The notes: generated from the sequence alone by a model not told the origin. A stretch of 64,000 nucleotides of DNA from Clostridium sp. AM30-24 (GCF_003480435.1 NZ_QUJB01000010.1:36058-100057), one strand, 5' to 3'. Numbered from the stretch's first letter, positions 31,194 through 41,343 are shown. Numbers and translations are program-made.

Positions 31194-32387
31194 ATGAAGT
31201 ACAAAGTAAGATTTGCCGCCTTTTTCACTGCCATGGTCGTATTCAATCTGGCAGCCAACTTTGCTCATCCAGTCACACCGACGGTGATCCAGGAACTGAA
31301 TCTCCACGACTATATGTTTGGAGTGGCCTTAGCGGTTATGCTGGTCACAAACTTCCTTCTATCGCCGTTCTGGGGAAAGATCAATAACTATATTTCCTCA
31401 AGGCTTTCCTTATTGATCTGCTGTCTGGGATACGGCGTGGCCCAGATATGGTTCGCTTACGCGACGACGGAGCTCATGATCATCCTTGCGAGAATGTTCG
31501 CAGGACTCTTTACCGGCGGTATTTTTGTAAGCTTCCTGACTTATATCGTAAATAAATCAAATCCGGAAGATCAGGGTAAATACCTGACCTACAGCGCGAC
31601 GATTAAGAGCGTGGCCAGCGCGTTCGGCTACATGATCGGCGGATTCTTAGGCGAGTTCTCCGTGCGTCTGGCGTTCTTAGTCCAGGCGGGAACCCTGCTT
31701 GCGGTTGCAGCTGCATTCTTTTTTATCTGTGAACCGGACAGTACCGCAAACCTGAAGGATATTCCGGCAAAGCAGCTTATGAAAGAGGCAAACCCGTTCC
31801 AGGCATTTATCGACAGTAAAGATTTCATGTGCATGGCTTTTGTGTTCCTGTTTGCAATCAACATCTTCATCAACTTCGGAAATACAGGTTTCGATCAGGC
31901 CTTTAACTATTACTTAAAAGCCCAGCTTGGTCTGACTTCATCGTACAACGGAATCATTAAGGCTGGTGTCGGTTTTGTATCCTTTATCGCCAATATGAGC
32001 CTCTGCATCTGGATCATTAAGAGGACGAATGTTAAAAAATCCATGGTAGTCCTCACGACATTCTGCGCGCTGGCGTCCATCGGAACTCTGATCTCTGTGA
32101 ATATCGGGATCTTTATCCTGTTTAGTATCCTCGTATACGCAGGTTACTCTGTCAGCGTCCCGGTTCTCCAGAACATGGTGGCAAATCAGGCGACACCGGA
32201 ACAGAAAAACCTCGTGATGGGATTCTTCAATGCGACTCAGTCTCTGGGAAGTATCGCAGGTTCCCTGACAGCAGGATTTATCTACTCCGTAAACGCAAAG
32301 CTTCCGTTTGCATGTACTTTCGTAATCTACGCGGTAGGTGTTGCAGCTGCATTCGGATATCTGTGTTACCGCAAAAAAGAAATATAG
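31194..32387 (+). CDS. Major facilitator superfamily transporter
   Basis: 397 aa, 12 predicted membrane helices, typical MFS length. The first helix starts RFAAFFTAMVVFNLAANF, and helix 2-3 has FLLSPFWGKINNYISSRL, a version of the MFS G-x-x-x-D/R-R/K loop. Substrate unknown; the fold fits a drug or small-metabolite exporter. AAAGGA precedes the ATG. Single gene with its own promoter and terminator. Confidence 0.88.
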   Translation: MKYKVRFAAFFTAMVVFNLAANFAHPVTPTVIQELNLHDYMFGVALAVMLVTNFLLSPFWGKINNYISSRLSLLICCLGYGVAQIWFAYATTELMIILARMFAGLFTGGIFVSFLTYIVNKSNPEDQGKYLTYSATIKSVASAFGYMIGGFLGEFSVRLAFLVQAGTLLAVAAAFFFICEPDSTANLKDIPAKQLMKEANPFQAFIDSKDFMCMAFVFLFAINIFINFGNTGFDQAFNYYLKAQLGLTSSYNGIIKAGVGFVSFIANMSLCIWIIKRTNVKKSMVVLTTFCALASIGTLISVNIGIFILFSILVYAGYSVSVPVLQNMVANQATPEQKNLVMGFFNATQSLGSIAGSLTAGFIYSVNAKLPFACTFVIYAVGVAAAFGYLCYRKKEI

Positions 32388-32391
32388 AACA

Positions 32392-32446
32392 ATTCCCCGG
32401 AAGAGCAGCGGCAGTAAAAATGCCATGTATTCCGGGGATTTTTGTT
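32392..32446 (+). terminator. Terminator of the MFS gene
   Basis: TTCCCCGGAA (32393-32402) pairs with TTCCGGGGAT (32430-32439), then TTTTTG. The loop is 27 bases and contains a small GGCA/TGCC stem. Confidence 0.8.
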
Positions 32447-32463
32447 TCCTCAGATGCTTTTAC

Positions 32464-32492
32464 TTGACATTTTCTTTCCTATGTTATAAGAT
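32464..32492 (+). promoter_or_regulatory. Promoter of the DEAD-box helicase
   Basis: TTGACA (32464-32469), 17-base spacer, TAAGAT (32487-32492). The resulting leader is ~165 bases, long for this window; cold-shock helicase genes often have such leaders. Confidence 0.75.
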
Positions 32493-32664
32493 ATTTTACA
32501 TTTGCACCCTGTGCGGCTTGAAATATAAGGGAGCCGTCGGCATTGTATATAGAATTCTGTGACCGGTATGGAGATCCGGAAAGCCGGATGCGTCGTTATA
32601 TAAAGTAAGGAAGAAATATCCGAGGCATGGAATCGTTATGCAGACAACATAGAAAGGATATTGA

Positions 32665-34347
32665 ATGGAAACAATCAGATTTGACGAACTTAATTTAGAT
32701 CCGCGGATTCTCCGCGCAGTTACAGATATGGGATTTGAGGCAGCATCTCCGATCCAGGCGCAGGCGATCCCGGTTGAGATGGAAGGCCATGACATGATCG
32801 GTCAGGCTCAGACAGGAACCGGTAAGACTGCAGCCTTCGGAATCCCGCTTCTCATGAAGATGGACCCGGAAAACAGAAAGACACAGGCGATGATCCTGTG
32901 TCCGACAAGAGAGCTTGCGATCCAGGTAGCGGAAGAGCTTCGCCGCCTTGCGAAATACATGTCCGGAATCAAGATCCTCCCGGTCTACGGCGGCCAGGAG
33001 ATCGTAAAGCAGATCCGCTCCTTAAAGGGCGGTGTCCAGATCATCGTCGGAACACCGGGACGTGTGATGGATCACATGAGAAGAAAGACGATCCGCACCG
33101 ACGCGATCCACACAGTGGTTCTCGATGAGGCGGATGAGATGTTAAATATGGGATTCCTCGAGGACATGGAGACGATCCTCGGCGAGCTTCCGGAGGAGCG
33201 CCAGACCGTAATGTTCTCCGCGACAATGCCCCATGCGATCGCCCAGATTGCCCAGAAGTTCCAGAAAGACCCGAAGATGGTTCAGGTCGTAAAGAAAGAA
33301 TTGACAGTTCCGAAGGTGACCCAGTATTATTATGAAGTAAAACCGAGAAATAAAGTGGAAGTTATGTGCCGTCTGCTGGATCTCTATTCCCCGAAGCTCT
33401 CCGTTGCGTTCTGCAACACGAAAAAGCAGGTGGATGAGCTGGTGCAGGCACTCCAGGGTCGCGGATACTTTGCGGAAGGTCTTCACGGAGACTTAAAGCA
33501 GGAGCAGCGTGACCGTGTGATGGGCAGCTTCCGCAACGGCGCGACGGAGATCCTGGTTGCCACAGACGTTGCGGCGAGAGGAATCGATGTTGACGACGTG
33601 GAGGCTGTATTCAACTACGATATTCCGCAGGATGATGAGTATTATGTACATCGTATCGGACGTACCGGCCGTGCCGGAAGAGAGGGACGTGCCTTCAGCC
33701 TCGCGGTGGGAAGCGAAGTATATAAGCTCCGGGATATCCAGAGATTCTGTAAGACAAAGATCGTTCCGCAGCCGATCCCATCCTTGGATGATGTGACTGC
33801 GATCAAGGCGGAGAAGATCTTAGATGACGTGCAGCAGCATATCGGTGAGGACAGCAGCTTAGAGCGCATGACAGACATCATTGAGAAACGACTGTTAGCT
33901 GAGGATTACACTTCCTTAGAGCTTGCGGCAGCGTTTTTAAAGATGGCGATGGGTGATGATTACGAGGATATTGCGGATGAGGGAAGACCGCTTCGCGACC
34001 TTGATGATCTTGAGCGCCGCGGCGGCAGAAATGACCGTGGAAGAAATGGGCGCAGACGCGGGAGAGGTGATGACGAGGAGTATATGGACAGAAAGAATGC
34101 CAGAGGCGGCATGACGAGACTGTTCATCAACCTTGGAAAGAATCAGAACGTGAAGCCAGGCGATATCTTAGGCGCGATTGCCGGCGAGTCCGGAATCCCG
34201 GGCCGTCTTGTGGGCAGCATCGACATGTATGATAAGTACACCTTTGTAGAAGTTCCGAAGGATCAGGCTGATATCGTTATGGATGCGATGAACCATGTAA
34301 AGATCAAAGGTAAGAGCGTTCATGTTGAGAAGGCGAACCGGAGATAA
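32665..34347 (+). CDS. DEAD-box ATP-dependent RNA helicase (CsdA/DeaD type)
   Basis: 560 aa. Helicase motifs in order: Q-motif region SPIQAQAIP, Walker A AQTGTGKT, PTRELAIQV, TPGR, DEAD within VVLDEADEML, SAT, then domain 2 with ATDVAARGIDV and HRIGRTGRAGR. An Arg/Gly/Asp-rich linker (about 450-475) leads to a C-terminal DbpA-like RNA-binding domain (TRLFINLGKNQNVKPGDIL). Such enzymes unwind RNA in ribosome assembly and cold adaptation. Strong match to DeaD/CsdA; I leave the symbol blank since clostridia carry several homologues. Confidence 0.95.
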   Translation: METIRFDELNLDPRILRAVTDMGFEAASPIQAQAIPVEMEGHDMIGQAQTGTGKTAAFGIPLLMKMDPENRKTQAMILCPTRELAIQVAEELRRLAKYMSGIKILPVYGGQEIVKQIRSLKGGVQIIVGTPGRVMDHMRRKTIRTDAIHTVVLDEADEMLNMGFLEDMETILGELPEERQTVMFSATMPHAIAQIAQKFQKDPKMVQVVKKELTVPKVTQYYYEVKPRNKVEVMCRLLDLYSPKLSVAFCNTKKQVDELVQALQGRGYFAEGLHGDLKQEQRDRVMGSFRNGATEILVATDVAARGIDVDDVEAVFNYDIPQDDEYYVHRIGRTGRAGREGRAFSLAVGSEVYKLRDIQRFCKTKIVPQPIPSLDDVTAIKAEKILDDVQQHIGEDSSLERMTDIIEKRLLAEDYTSLELAAAFLKMAMGDDYEDIADEGRPLRDLDDLERRGGRNDRGRNGRRRGRGDDEEYMDRKNARGGMTRLFINLGKNQNVKPGDILGAIAGESGIPGRLVGSIDMYDKYTFVEVPKDQADIVMDAMNHVKIKGKSVHVEKANRR

Positions 34348-34358
34348 GAAAACAAAGC

Positions 34359-34395
34359 AAGACCCCCGAAGTGTGCAGACTTCGGGGGTCTTTGA
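34359..34395. terminator. Bidirectional terminator, helicase / rpiB
   Basis: A perfect 14-bp stem with arms 34359-34372 and 34379-34392 (AAGACCCCCGAAGT / ACTTCGGGGGTCTT), loop GTGCAG. It sits between convergent genes and can serve both. Confidence 0.9.
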
Positions 34396-34398
34396 CTA

Positions 34399-34839
34399 TT
34401 ATTTATTCTCAATATCCATGATCATATCAACACGTCTCTGATGGCGTCCGCCCTCGAAGCTTGCGCCAAGCCATTCGTCGACGATCATCTTTGCAAGTTC
34501 GCTTCCAACGACGCGTGCACCAAACGCGAGGATGTTGGAGTTGTTGTGCATTCTGGAAAGCTTTGCTGTGTACGGCTCGCTGCAGACACATGCGCGGATG
34601 CCTTTTACCTTGTTTGCTGCAAGGGAGATACCGACACCTGTTCCGCAGATAGCGATTCCGAGATCTGCTTCGCCGTCAGCAACTGCACGGCCAACCTTTT
34701 CGCCGTATACCGGGTAGTCACAGCTCTCTGTGGAATCAGTTCCGAGGTTTAATACCTCATAGCCTTTGCTCTCAAGATGTTCTTTGATGATGTTCTTCAG
34801 CTCTACTGCAGAATGGTCGTTTGCGATTGCGATTTTCAT
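34399..34839 (-). CDS. rpiB: Ribose-5-phosphate isomerase B
   Basis: 146 aa, standard length. It interconverts ribose 5-phosphate and ribulose 5-phosphate in the pentose phosphate pathway. ANDHS near the start holds His9, CDYP follows at 40-43, and the anion hole segment AICGTGVGIS includes Cys65, the usual base. AGGAG precedes the ATG. It is the last gene of a minus-strand set with aroC and a lactonase; the lactonase and RpiB are both linked to pentose phosphate chemistry. An allose-6-phosphate isomerase activity is possible but less likely. Confidence 0.95.
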   Translation of the reverse strand: MKIAIANDHSAVELKNIIKEHLESKGYEVLNLGTDSTESCDYPVYGEKVGRAVADGEADLGIAICGTGVGISLAANKVKGIRACVCSEPYTAKLSRMHNNSNILAFGARVVGSELAKMIVDEWLGASFEGGRHQRRVDMIMDIENK

Positions 34840-34941
34840 TTCTTTCTTCTCCTATAATTGTGATAGTGTGACTGGAAATTACTTTGCCAGTTTATAATAT
34901 TTTGAATCCGTCCAGAAAACTGTCCGGCTTCATGCGAATAT

Positions 34942-36069
34942 TTAATTATCGCCGTCATCCGCATTCTCAACCTGAAAGAATATCTGGATCAGGTCGAGTC
35001 TGGATGTCATGGACACTAAGAGCATGTCCATAGCGGTGATAGCGGCCATGGATTCCACCACAACGACAGCTCTCGGAACAACCACCGGGTCGTGGCGCCC
35101 GTGAATCACGAGATCGATATTCTCGCCGTCCTTTGTGACGGTCTCCTGGGACTTTGCGATAGACGGGGTCGGTTTGAAGGCAGCCCGGAATACCACATCA
35201 CTTCCGTCGCTGATTCCGCCGAGAACACCGCCTGCATGGTTCGTCTCCTTGACGATTTTGTCTCCGTCCATGCGGAACTCGTCGTTGTTGTCGGATCCGC
35301 AGGCCTTTGTGGCAGCAAAACCGTCCCCGATCTCAAAGCCTTTGACAGCTCCGATGGAGAGGATCGCTTTCGCAAGGTTTGCGTCCAGTTTCTCGAATAC
35401 CGGCTCGCCGAGACCTACCGGAAGGCCGGAGATCACGCACTCAACGACACCGCCAACGGAGTCGCACTCAGCAATTTTCTGATCGAGATAGATTTCCGCT
35501 GCCTTTGCGGCCTCGGCATCCGGAAGACAGAAACGGTTATTCCGGATCTCAGAAAGGTCCATGCGCTCCGGGGAGACCTCCACCGGTCCGATGGATTTCG
35601 CATATGCGGTCACGGAGATGTTTAATTTTTTTAAGAATTTCTCTGCGATAGCACCTGCCGCAACACGGCCGATGGTCTCTCTGGCGGAGGAACGTCCGCC
35701 TCCACGGTAATCGCGGAAGCCGTATTTTTCTTCAAATGTATAGTCTGCATGTCCCGGGCGGAAACAGGAGGCGATATTGGAATAGTCTTTTGAACGCTGG
35801 TCCGTATTCCGGACGATCATGGAGATCGGTGTTCCGGTAGTCTTTCCCTCGAAGACACCGGAAAGGATCTCGACCTCATCGCCTTCTTTTCTCTGGGTCG
35901 TAAAGCGGCTCTGACCGGGTTTTCTGCGGTCTAAGAGCTTCTGGATATCGGACTCATCTAAGGGAAGACCCGCCGGGCAGCCGTCAACGACAACACCGAT
36001 GGCCTTTCCGTGGGATTCCCCCCAGGTCGTAACTTTAAATATCGTACCAATGGTAGAACCTGCTGCCAT
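34942..36069 (-). CDS. aroC: Chorismate synthase
   Basis: 375 aa, complete. It makes chorismate from EPSP using reduced FMN, the last step of the shikimate pathway. Motifs: GESHG near residues 18-22, GRSSARET near 126-133 (signature), and RHDPVVVPRA near the end. The gene begins six bases after the lactonase stop, so the two are co-transcribed. The FMN need links it chemically, not genetically, to the riboflavin operon. GGAG lies 11 bases before the ATG. Confidence 0.97.
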   Translation of the reverse strand: MAAGSTIGTIFKVTTWGESHGKAIGVVVDGCPAGLPLDESDIQKLLDRRKPGQSRFTTQRKEGDEVEILSGVFEGKTTGTPISMIVRNTDQRSKDYSNIASCFRPGHADYTFEEKYGFRDYRGGGRSSARETIGRVAAGAIAEKFLKKLNISVTAYAKSIGPVEVSPERMDLSEIRNNRFCLPDAEAAKAAEIYLDQKIAECDSVGGVVECVISGLPVGLGEPVFEKLDANLAKAILSIGAVKGFEIGDGFAATKACGSDNNDEFRMDGDKIVKETNHAGGVLGGISDGSDVVFRAAFKPTPSIAKSQETVTKDGENIDLVIHGRHDPVVVPRAVVVVESMAAITAMDMLLVSMTSRLDLIQIFFQVENADDGDN

Positions 36070-36075
36070 GTTGTA

Positions 36076-37128
36076 TTATTCTCCAATCTTTACAATTTCA
36101 CAGCAGTTCGGCTCGTTGACCTCGATGCTGCGGTCACTCATAACGAGAAGCCCTTTTTCGTAGTTGATCTTGAAGAAGGAAATACTTCCGTCGTGGTTGA
36201 TGGACGCGAGATGCTGTCCATCAGGGAAGATCGCGATGTCCTTCGGATAGTCACCGCTGATCGGGAGACAGAAGCGCATGGTCAGCATACCGGTCTCGTC
36301 ATCGCGGTCGTACATGGAAACGGTATTGTCTCCGGCATTGCTGCAGAATAAATGCTTCCCATCCGGGGATAAGTGCATTGCGCAGGCTGCTGTCAGCTGG
36401 TTCGGCGCAGTTCCTGTTGAGGAGATCGTCTGGATCTTTTCAACGATCGGAACACGTTCCCCCTCCTTATAAGAAAAAACATCAATGGTATTTTTCAACT
36501 CGTACAGAACATAGAAGAAGCGTCCATCGGAGCTGAACATAAAGTATTTCGGAGCGGATTCCAGCTCACAGCGGATCGTATCCACGAGGGTGATCTTTCC
36601 GTCCTTGTGATCGAAGCGGTAAACCTTGATCTGGTCGATCCCGAGATCAGCTACCATTAAGAAACGCTCGTCCGGAGTCAGACGGCTGCAGCTCACATGC
36701 GGACGGAAGCTGCGCTCCGCAACGGATCCGAGACCCTTATGGAAAACGCCGTCGGCGATCTGGCCTACGGAACCGTCCTTATTTAAATTAAGAACGGTGA
36801 TCTTTCCGTCATGGAAACCGGAGATAAAGATATAGTCATCGTTTTTGCTCGTAGAGAGATGGCATCCGCGCATGCCCCTGATATTCGCACTGTTTAATCG
36901 GGCGAGACTTCCATTTGGAAGAATGCGGAATGCGACTACGCCCTCGTCTGCGATCGAGTAGAGGATCTGTCCGTTCTGGGATGCTTTCAGATAGGAAGAA
37001 TTGTCTACTTCAACTTCGCAGCGGTAGATGAATTTTCCTGCTTCAACATCCACATCATATACGGTGATTCCTTTTGCCTTTCCTGTGTAGGAATAAGAAC
37101 CCACATAGGCCATGTATTTTCCTGTCAT
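36076..37128 (-). CDS. Beta-propeller lactonase family protein (6-phosphogluconolactonase-like)
   Basis: 350 aa. Begins MTGKYMAYVGSYSYTGKAKG, the standard first blade of the YbhE/Pgl propeller family (PF10282), with repeated blades such as RPHVSCSRLTPDERFLMVADLG split at SCSRL and a late ISGDYPKDIAIFPDGQHL. The start at 37128 follows AAAGGGG; an upstream in-frame ATG at 37206 coincides with the predicted -10 box and so is unlikely. The predicted role is hydrolysis of 6-phosphogluconolactone, though members with other lactone substrates are known. First gene before aroC and rpiB. Confidence 0.85.
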   Translation of the reverse strand: MTGKYMAYVGSYSYTGKAKGITVYDVDVEAGKFIYRCEVEVDNSSYLKASQNGQILYSIADEGVVAFRILPNGSLARLNSANIRGMRGCHLSTSKNDDYIFISGFHDGKITVLNLNKDGSVGQIADGVFHKGLGSVAERSFRPHVSCSRLTPDERFLMVADLGIDQIKVYRFDHKDGKITLVDTIRCELESAPKYFMFSSDGRFFYVLYELKNTIDVFSYKEGERVPIVEKIQTISSTGTAPNQLTAACAMHLSPDGKHLFCSNAGDNTVSMYDRDDETGMLTMRFCLPISGDYPKDIAIFPDGQHLASINHDGSISFFKINYEKGLLVMSDRSIEVNEPNCCEIVKIGE

Positions 37129-37204
37129 AGGTAATTTCCCCTTTACTTTCGATTCTCCGAAAAACGGATCGTCTGGTGCTTTTCGGAATTTCATAGATAC
37201 GCTC

Positions 37205-37233
37205 ATTCTATCATAATCTGTTCCGTTTGTTAA
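37205..37233 (-). promoter_or_regulatory. Promoter of lactonase-aroC-rpiB
   Basis: Minus strand TTAACA (37228-37233), 17-base spacer, TAGAAT (37205-37210). Start of transcription near 37198 supports the 37128 start codon of the lactonase. Confidence 0.7.
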
Positions 37234-37314
37234 TCGAAATCTGAAAATCTCCGGGAATCCGATGAAAGAAGACCGGAATCCGGAACTTTATTTAAAAACG
37301 GGGGATGAAATCTA

Positions 37315-37344
37315 TTGACAGAACAGGGAAATCATGAGTAAATA
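37315..37344 (+). promoter_or_regulatory. Possible promoter of the pot operon
   Basis: TTGACA (37315-37320), 18-base spacer, TAAATA (37339-37344). The -35 is ideal, the -10 only fair. Confidence 0.5.
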
Positions 37345-37442
37345 TACAAGATGAATTTTTGTCGTACAGTCATTTTTAGTGCTGTTCTGCGTCGAAAGGC
37401 GGCAGGATGTTTGAATATTTTTACATTCAGGAGGAAAAAAGA

Positions 37443-38519
37443 ATGGAGCATCCGCTCATTGATTTGTCCCATATTTGGAAGAGCTATGATGGGGATCTGA
37501 TCCTTGATGATCTGAGCCTTTCTGTAAAGGAAAATTCCTTTGTGACACTGCTTGGTCCGAGCGGCTGTGGAAAGACCACAACTTTAAGAATCATCGGAGG
37601 TTTCGAAAAACCTGACAAAGGCCAGGTGATCTTTGACGGCGAAGATATCACAAACACACCGCCGAATAAACGCCAGTTGAATACAGTTTTCCAGAAGTAC
37701 GCCCTGTTCACCCACATGAGTATTGCGGAGAATATCGCGTTCGGTCTGAAGATCAAAGGCAAATCGAAGAGCTATATTGATGATAAGATCAAATATGCGC
37801 TGAAGCTCGTAAATCTGGACGGTTTTGAGAACCGCAGCGTGGATTCCCTGAGCGGCGGACAGCAGCAGAGGATCGCCATTGCCCGTGCCATTGTAAACGA
37901 GCCGAAGCTCCTGCTTTTGGATGAACCTCTCGGTGCCCTCGACTTAAAACTCCGTCAGGACATGCAGTACGAGCTGATCCGTCTGAAAAATGAACTCGGA
38001 ATTACCTTTATTTATGTCACCCATGATCAGGAAGAGGCGCTGACGATGTCTGACACCATCGTCGTTATGAACCAGGGCTATATCCAGCAGATGGGAACCC
38101 CGGAGCAGATATACAATGAGCCGGAGAACGCCTTCGTCGCGGACTTTATCGGCGAAAGCAATATCGTGGGCGGTACGATGATCCACGACGAGCTGGTTGA
38201 GATCTTCGGTGCGAAGTTTGCCTGCGTGGATAAGGGATTCGGAAACAACAGACCTGTGGACGTCGTGATCCGCCCGGAGGACATCGACCTTGTGAAGCCG
38301 GAGGACGGCACACTCCAGGGCGTTGTCACGCACCTGATCTTCAAGGGCGTTCACTATGAGATGGAAGTTACGACCCCGGACGGCTACGAGTGGCTGGTTC
38401 ACAGCACGGACATGTTCCCAGTTGGACAGAAGGTCGGCATTCATGTGGATCCCTTCGATATCCAGATCATGAACAAGCCGGAATCTGAGGACGAGGAGGC
38501 CGTGGGAGTCAATGAATAG
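37443..38519 (+). CDS. potA: Spermidine/putrescine ABC transporter ATP-binding protein
   Basis: 358 aa. Walker [11 protein letters not shown]-loop, signature [14 protein letters not shown], Walker [13 protein letters not shown] and H-loop VTHDQEEA are all intact; a C-terminal TOBE domain (from about residue 275) follows. It powers polyamine import. AGGAGG at 37430-37435 fits the ATG at 37443 better than the one at 37407. It overlaps potB by eight bases. Confidence 0.95.
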   Translation: MEHPLIDLSHIWKSYDGDLILDDLSLSVKENSFVTLLGPSGCGKTTTLRIIGGFEKPDKGQVIFDGEDITNTPPNKRQLNTVFQKYALFTHMSIAENIAFGLKIKGKSKSYIDDKIKYALKLVNLDGFENRSVDSLSGGQQQRIAIARAIVNEPKLLLLDEPLGALDLKLRQDMQYELIRLKNELGITFIYVTHDQEEALTMSDTIVVMNQGYIQQMGTPEQIYNEPENAFVADFIGESNIVGGTMIHDELVEIFGAKFACVDKGFGNNRPVDVVIRPEDIDLVKPEDGTLQGVVTHLIFKGVHYEMEVTTPDGYEWLVHSTDMFPVGQKVGIHVDPFDIQIMNKPESEDEEAVGVNE

Positions 38520-39333
38520 AAAAGCATCCAGGTTTCTGGCGTATCCTTATATCATATGGATGGCGGGATTTACGGTGATCCCGCTGCTTATGGTATTTTA
38601 CTACGGACTGACTGACCGCAGCGGAGCGTTCACTCTGGCCAATATTCTGGCGATCGGTTTCTCAGAGCATCTGAAGGCGCTCTTGCTCTCTCTAATGCTT
38701 GCTGGAGTCAGTACCGTGATCTGTCTCGTTCTGGCATACCCGCTGGCGTTGATCTTAAGAAAGCGCCATATCGGAAAAGGCAGTTTTGTGGTATTCATCT
38801 TCATTCTTCCGATGTGGATGAATTTTCTCTTAAGGACCATGGCATGGCAGACACTCCTTGAGAAAAATGGCGTGATCAACACCTTCCTCACGATCCTGCA
38901 TCTGCCAAATATCGCGATCATCAACACCCCGGCGGCCATTATCCTCGGCATGGTCTACAATTTCCTGCCGTTTATGGTTTTGCCGATCTACAATACGTTG
39001 GCGAAGATCGATGACAACGTGATCAACGCGGCGAGAGATCTTGGGGCGGACAACTACCAGACACTCACGAAGATCCTGCTTCCGTTAAGTGTTCCGGGAA
39101 TCGTCAGCGGGGTCACGATGGTATTCGTTCCGGCGCTCACCACCTTTGTGATCTCAAACCTCTTAGGCGGCAGCAAGATCCTGCTGATCGGCAACGTCAT
39201 TGAGCAGGAGTTCACAAAGGGAAGCAACTGGAACCTCGGTGCAGGACTTTCTATCGTGCTCATGATCTTTATCCTTCTCAGCATGACTATGATTGCAAAA
39301 TATGATAAGGATGGGGAGGGTTCAGCGTTCTGA
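38512..39333 (+). CDS. potB: Spermidine/putrescine ABC transporter permease
   Basis: 273 aa, six predicted membrane helices. The EAA loop reads [19 protein letters not shown], as in PotB permeases. It pairs with the permease half of the following PotCD protein to form the membrane channel. The start overlaps potA and the stop overlaps potCD by one base (TGATG), indicating strict co-translation. Confidence 0.94.
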   Translation: MNRKASRFLAYPYIIWMAGFTVIPLLMVFYYGLTDRSGAFTLANILAIGFSEHLKALLLSLMLAGVSTVICLVLAYPLALILRKRHIGKGSFVVFIFILPMWMNFLLRTMAWQTLLEKNGVINTFLTILHLPNIAIINTPAAIILGMVYNFLPFMVLPIYNTLAKIDDNVINAARDLGADNYQTLTKILLPLSVPGIVSGVTMVFVPALTTFVISNLLGGSKILLIGNVIEQEFTKGSNWNLGAGLSIVLMIFILLSMTMIAKYDKDGEGSAF

Positions 39334-41273
39334 TGAAGACTGTAAAAGAAAAACTGAAGAAATTTTTTGAAGATTTTTATCTGGTGCTGGTGCTGATCTT
39401 CCTGTATGCACCGATCCTCGTCATGATGGTCCTGTCCTTCAACAGCTCGAAATCGAGATCCCAGTGGGGCGGGTTCACCTTAAAATGGTACACACAGATG
39501 TTTGAGAGCGCCACGATCATGGATGCCCTCTATAATACGTTACTGATCGCGTTCCTGTCGGCGCTGATCGCAACGATCCTCGGAACAGCGGCGGCGATCG
39601 GACTCTCCGCGATGAAGAAGCTGCCGCGGACGATCTGCATGGGACTCAACAATATTCCAATGTTAAACTCCGATATCGTGACAGGTATCTCCCTGATGCT
39701 GATGTTCATCGCTTTCGGAATCTCACTGGGATTCAAGACGATCCTGTTCGCCCACATCACCTTCAATGTGCCATATGTGATGCTGAGCGTCATGCCGAAG
39801 CTTAAGCAGACGAGCCGTAACACCTATGAGGCGGCTCTGGATCTGGGAGCGGGACCATTACAGGCTTTTTTTAAGGTGGTGTTCCCGGATATTCTTCCTG
39901 GCGTATTGTCGGGTTTCCTGATGGCGTTTACAATGTCGCTGGATGATTTTATCATCACCCACTTTACGAGAGGTGCCGGGATCAATACACTGTCTACCCT
40001 GATCTACAGTGAGGTGCGCCGCGGTATCAAGCCGTCTATGTATGCCCTGTCCACAGTGATCTTCGTGACGATCCTTGCTCTGCTTCTCATCACAAACTTT
40101 GCCCCGGCGAAGCCGCAGACGAAGGCGGGAGCGGGAAGCTTTGGGCAGAACGCAGTGCCGGATAACGGAAAGAAACCGTTGTGGACCGGAAAGACAGCCA
40201 TTGTGCTGGCGTCCTTTCTGATCGTGGGAAGTGTCTGCTATACGAGCTATCTCCACTTTACGGCATCCCACTCCGACGAGCTTTACGTCTATAACTGGGG
40301 CGAGTACATCGACGAGAGCGTCATTGACGAGTTTGAGGCGGAGACAGGGATCCATGTGACATACGACCTTTTTGAGACGAACGAAGAGATGTATCCGGTC
40401 ATTGAGGCCGGCGCGGTCAATTATGACGCGGTATGTCCATCAGATTACATGATCCAGAAGATGGTGGAGAACGGACTTCTCGCTGAGATCAATTTTGAAA
40501 ATGTACCGAATATCAGGAATATCGATCCTGTCTACCTTGAAAAGTCAAGGGCATTTGATCCGGAAAACCGTTATTCGGTTCCGTATACCTGGGGAACAGT
40601 AGGAATTATCTACAACACCAAGAAGCTGGAGAAGCTTGGAGTTCCGGCCCCTACAAAATGGTCGGATCTCTGGGACGAGCGCTTAAAGGGCGAGATCCTG
40701 ATGCAGGACAGTGTCCGTGACGCGTTTATGGTAGCGTTAAAAGCACTCGGATATTCCATGAATACCACAGATAAGGGAGAGCTGGAAGAGGCGAAGAAGC
40801 TTCTTTTGGCGCAGAAACCGCTCGTTCAGGCGTATGTTGTGGATCAGGTCCGCGACAAGATGTTAAACGGTGAGGCGGCGGTCGGCGTGATCTACTCCGG
40901 CGAGCTGTTATACCTTCAGGAAGAAGCAGAGACACTGGATCTTGACTACGATCTTGAGTATGTGATCCCGGAAGAGGGAACAAATATCTGGATCGATTCC
41001 TGGGTGATCCCGGATAACGCGAAGAATAAAGAGAACGCAGAGAAGTGGATCGACTTCCTCTGCCGTCCGGATATCGCGGTGAAGAATTTCGAGTACATTA
41101 CCTATGCGACACCGAATCAGGCGGCTTTTGATATCCTGGATCCGGAATATCAGGAAAACAAGGCGGTATTCCCAGATACGGATAAGCTTAAGAATTCCGA
41201 GGTATACAGTTACCTCGGAACCGAGGCAGATGATCTGTACAACGCGCTGTGGAAGGAAGTTAAGTCGCAGTAA
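39333..41273 (+). CDS. potCD: Fused permease and substrate-binding protein of polyamine transporter (PotC-PotD)
   Basis: 646 aa. Residues 1-250 are a PotC-type permease with EAALDLGAGPLQAFFKVVFP; a Pro/Lys/Gly linker (about 255-285) leads to an extra membrane helix (KTAIVLASFLIVGSVCY), and from about residue 315 (ELYVYNWGEYIDE) to the end is a PotD-type binding protein, so the receptor is tethered outside the cell and needs no lipid anchor. The fusion is known in Firmicutes. WGTVGIIYNTKK and the conserved W/D residues of the polyamine pocket (e.g. WSDLWDE, IWIDSWVIP) are present. A separate signal peptide is absent, consistent with the fusion being real. Confidence 0.93.
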   Translation: MKTVKEKLKKFFEDFYLVLVLIFLYAPILVMMVLSFNSSKSRSQWGGFTLKWYTQMFESATIMDALYNTLLIAFLSALIATILGTAAAIGLSAMKKLPRTICMGLNNIPMLNSDIVTGISLMLMFIAFGISLGFKTILFAHITFNVPYVMLSVMPKLKQTSRNTYEAALDLGAGPLQAFFKVVFPDILPGVLSGFLMAFTMSLDDFIITHFTRGAGINTLSTLIYSEVRRGIKPSMYALSTVIFVTILALLLITNFAPAKPQTKAGAGSFGQNAVPDNGKKPLWTGKTAIVLASFLIVGSVCYTSYLHFTASHSDELYVYNWGEYIDESVIDEFEAETGIHVTYDLFETNEEMYPVIEAGAVNYDAVCPSDYMIQKMVENGLLAEINFENVPNIRNIDPVYLEKSRAFDPENRYSVPYTWGTVGIIYNTKKLEKLGVPAPTKWSDLWDERLKGEILMQDSVRDAFMVALKALGYSMNTTDKGELEEAKKLLLAQKPLVQAYVVDQVRDKMLNGEAAVGVIYSGELLYLQEEAETLDLDYDLEYVIPEEGTNIWIDSWVIPDNAKNKENAEKWIDFLCRPDIAVKNFEYITYATPNQAAFDILDPEYQENKAVFPDTDKLKNSEVYSYLGTEADDLYNALWKEVKSQ

Positions 41274-41293
41274 ATAGAATATTAGAAAATAGA

Positions 41294-41340
41294 AATATCC
41301 CTGCGGGTGCGTGAAATGCGTACTTGCGGGGATATTCTTT
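41294..41340 (+). terminator. Terminator of the pot operon
   Basis: Arms from 41294 (AATATCCC) to 41336 (GGGATATT) with three G-U pairs, then CTTT. Twenty bases after potCD. Confidence 0.75.
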
Positions 41341-41343
41341 ACA

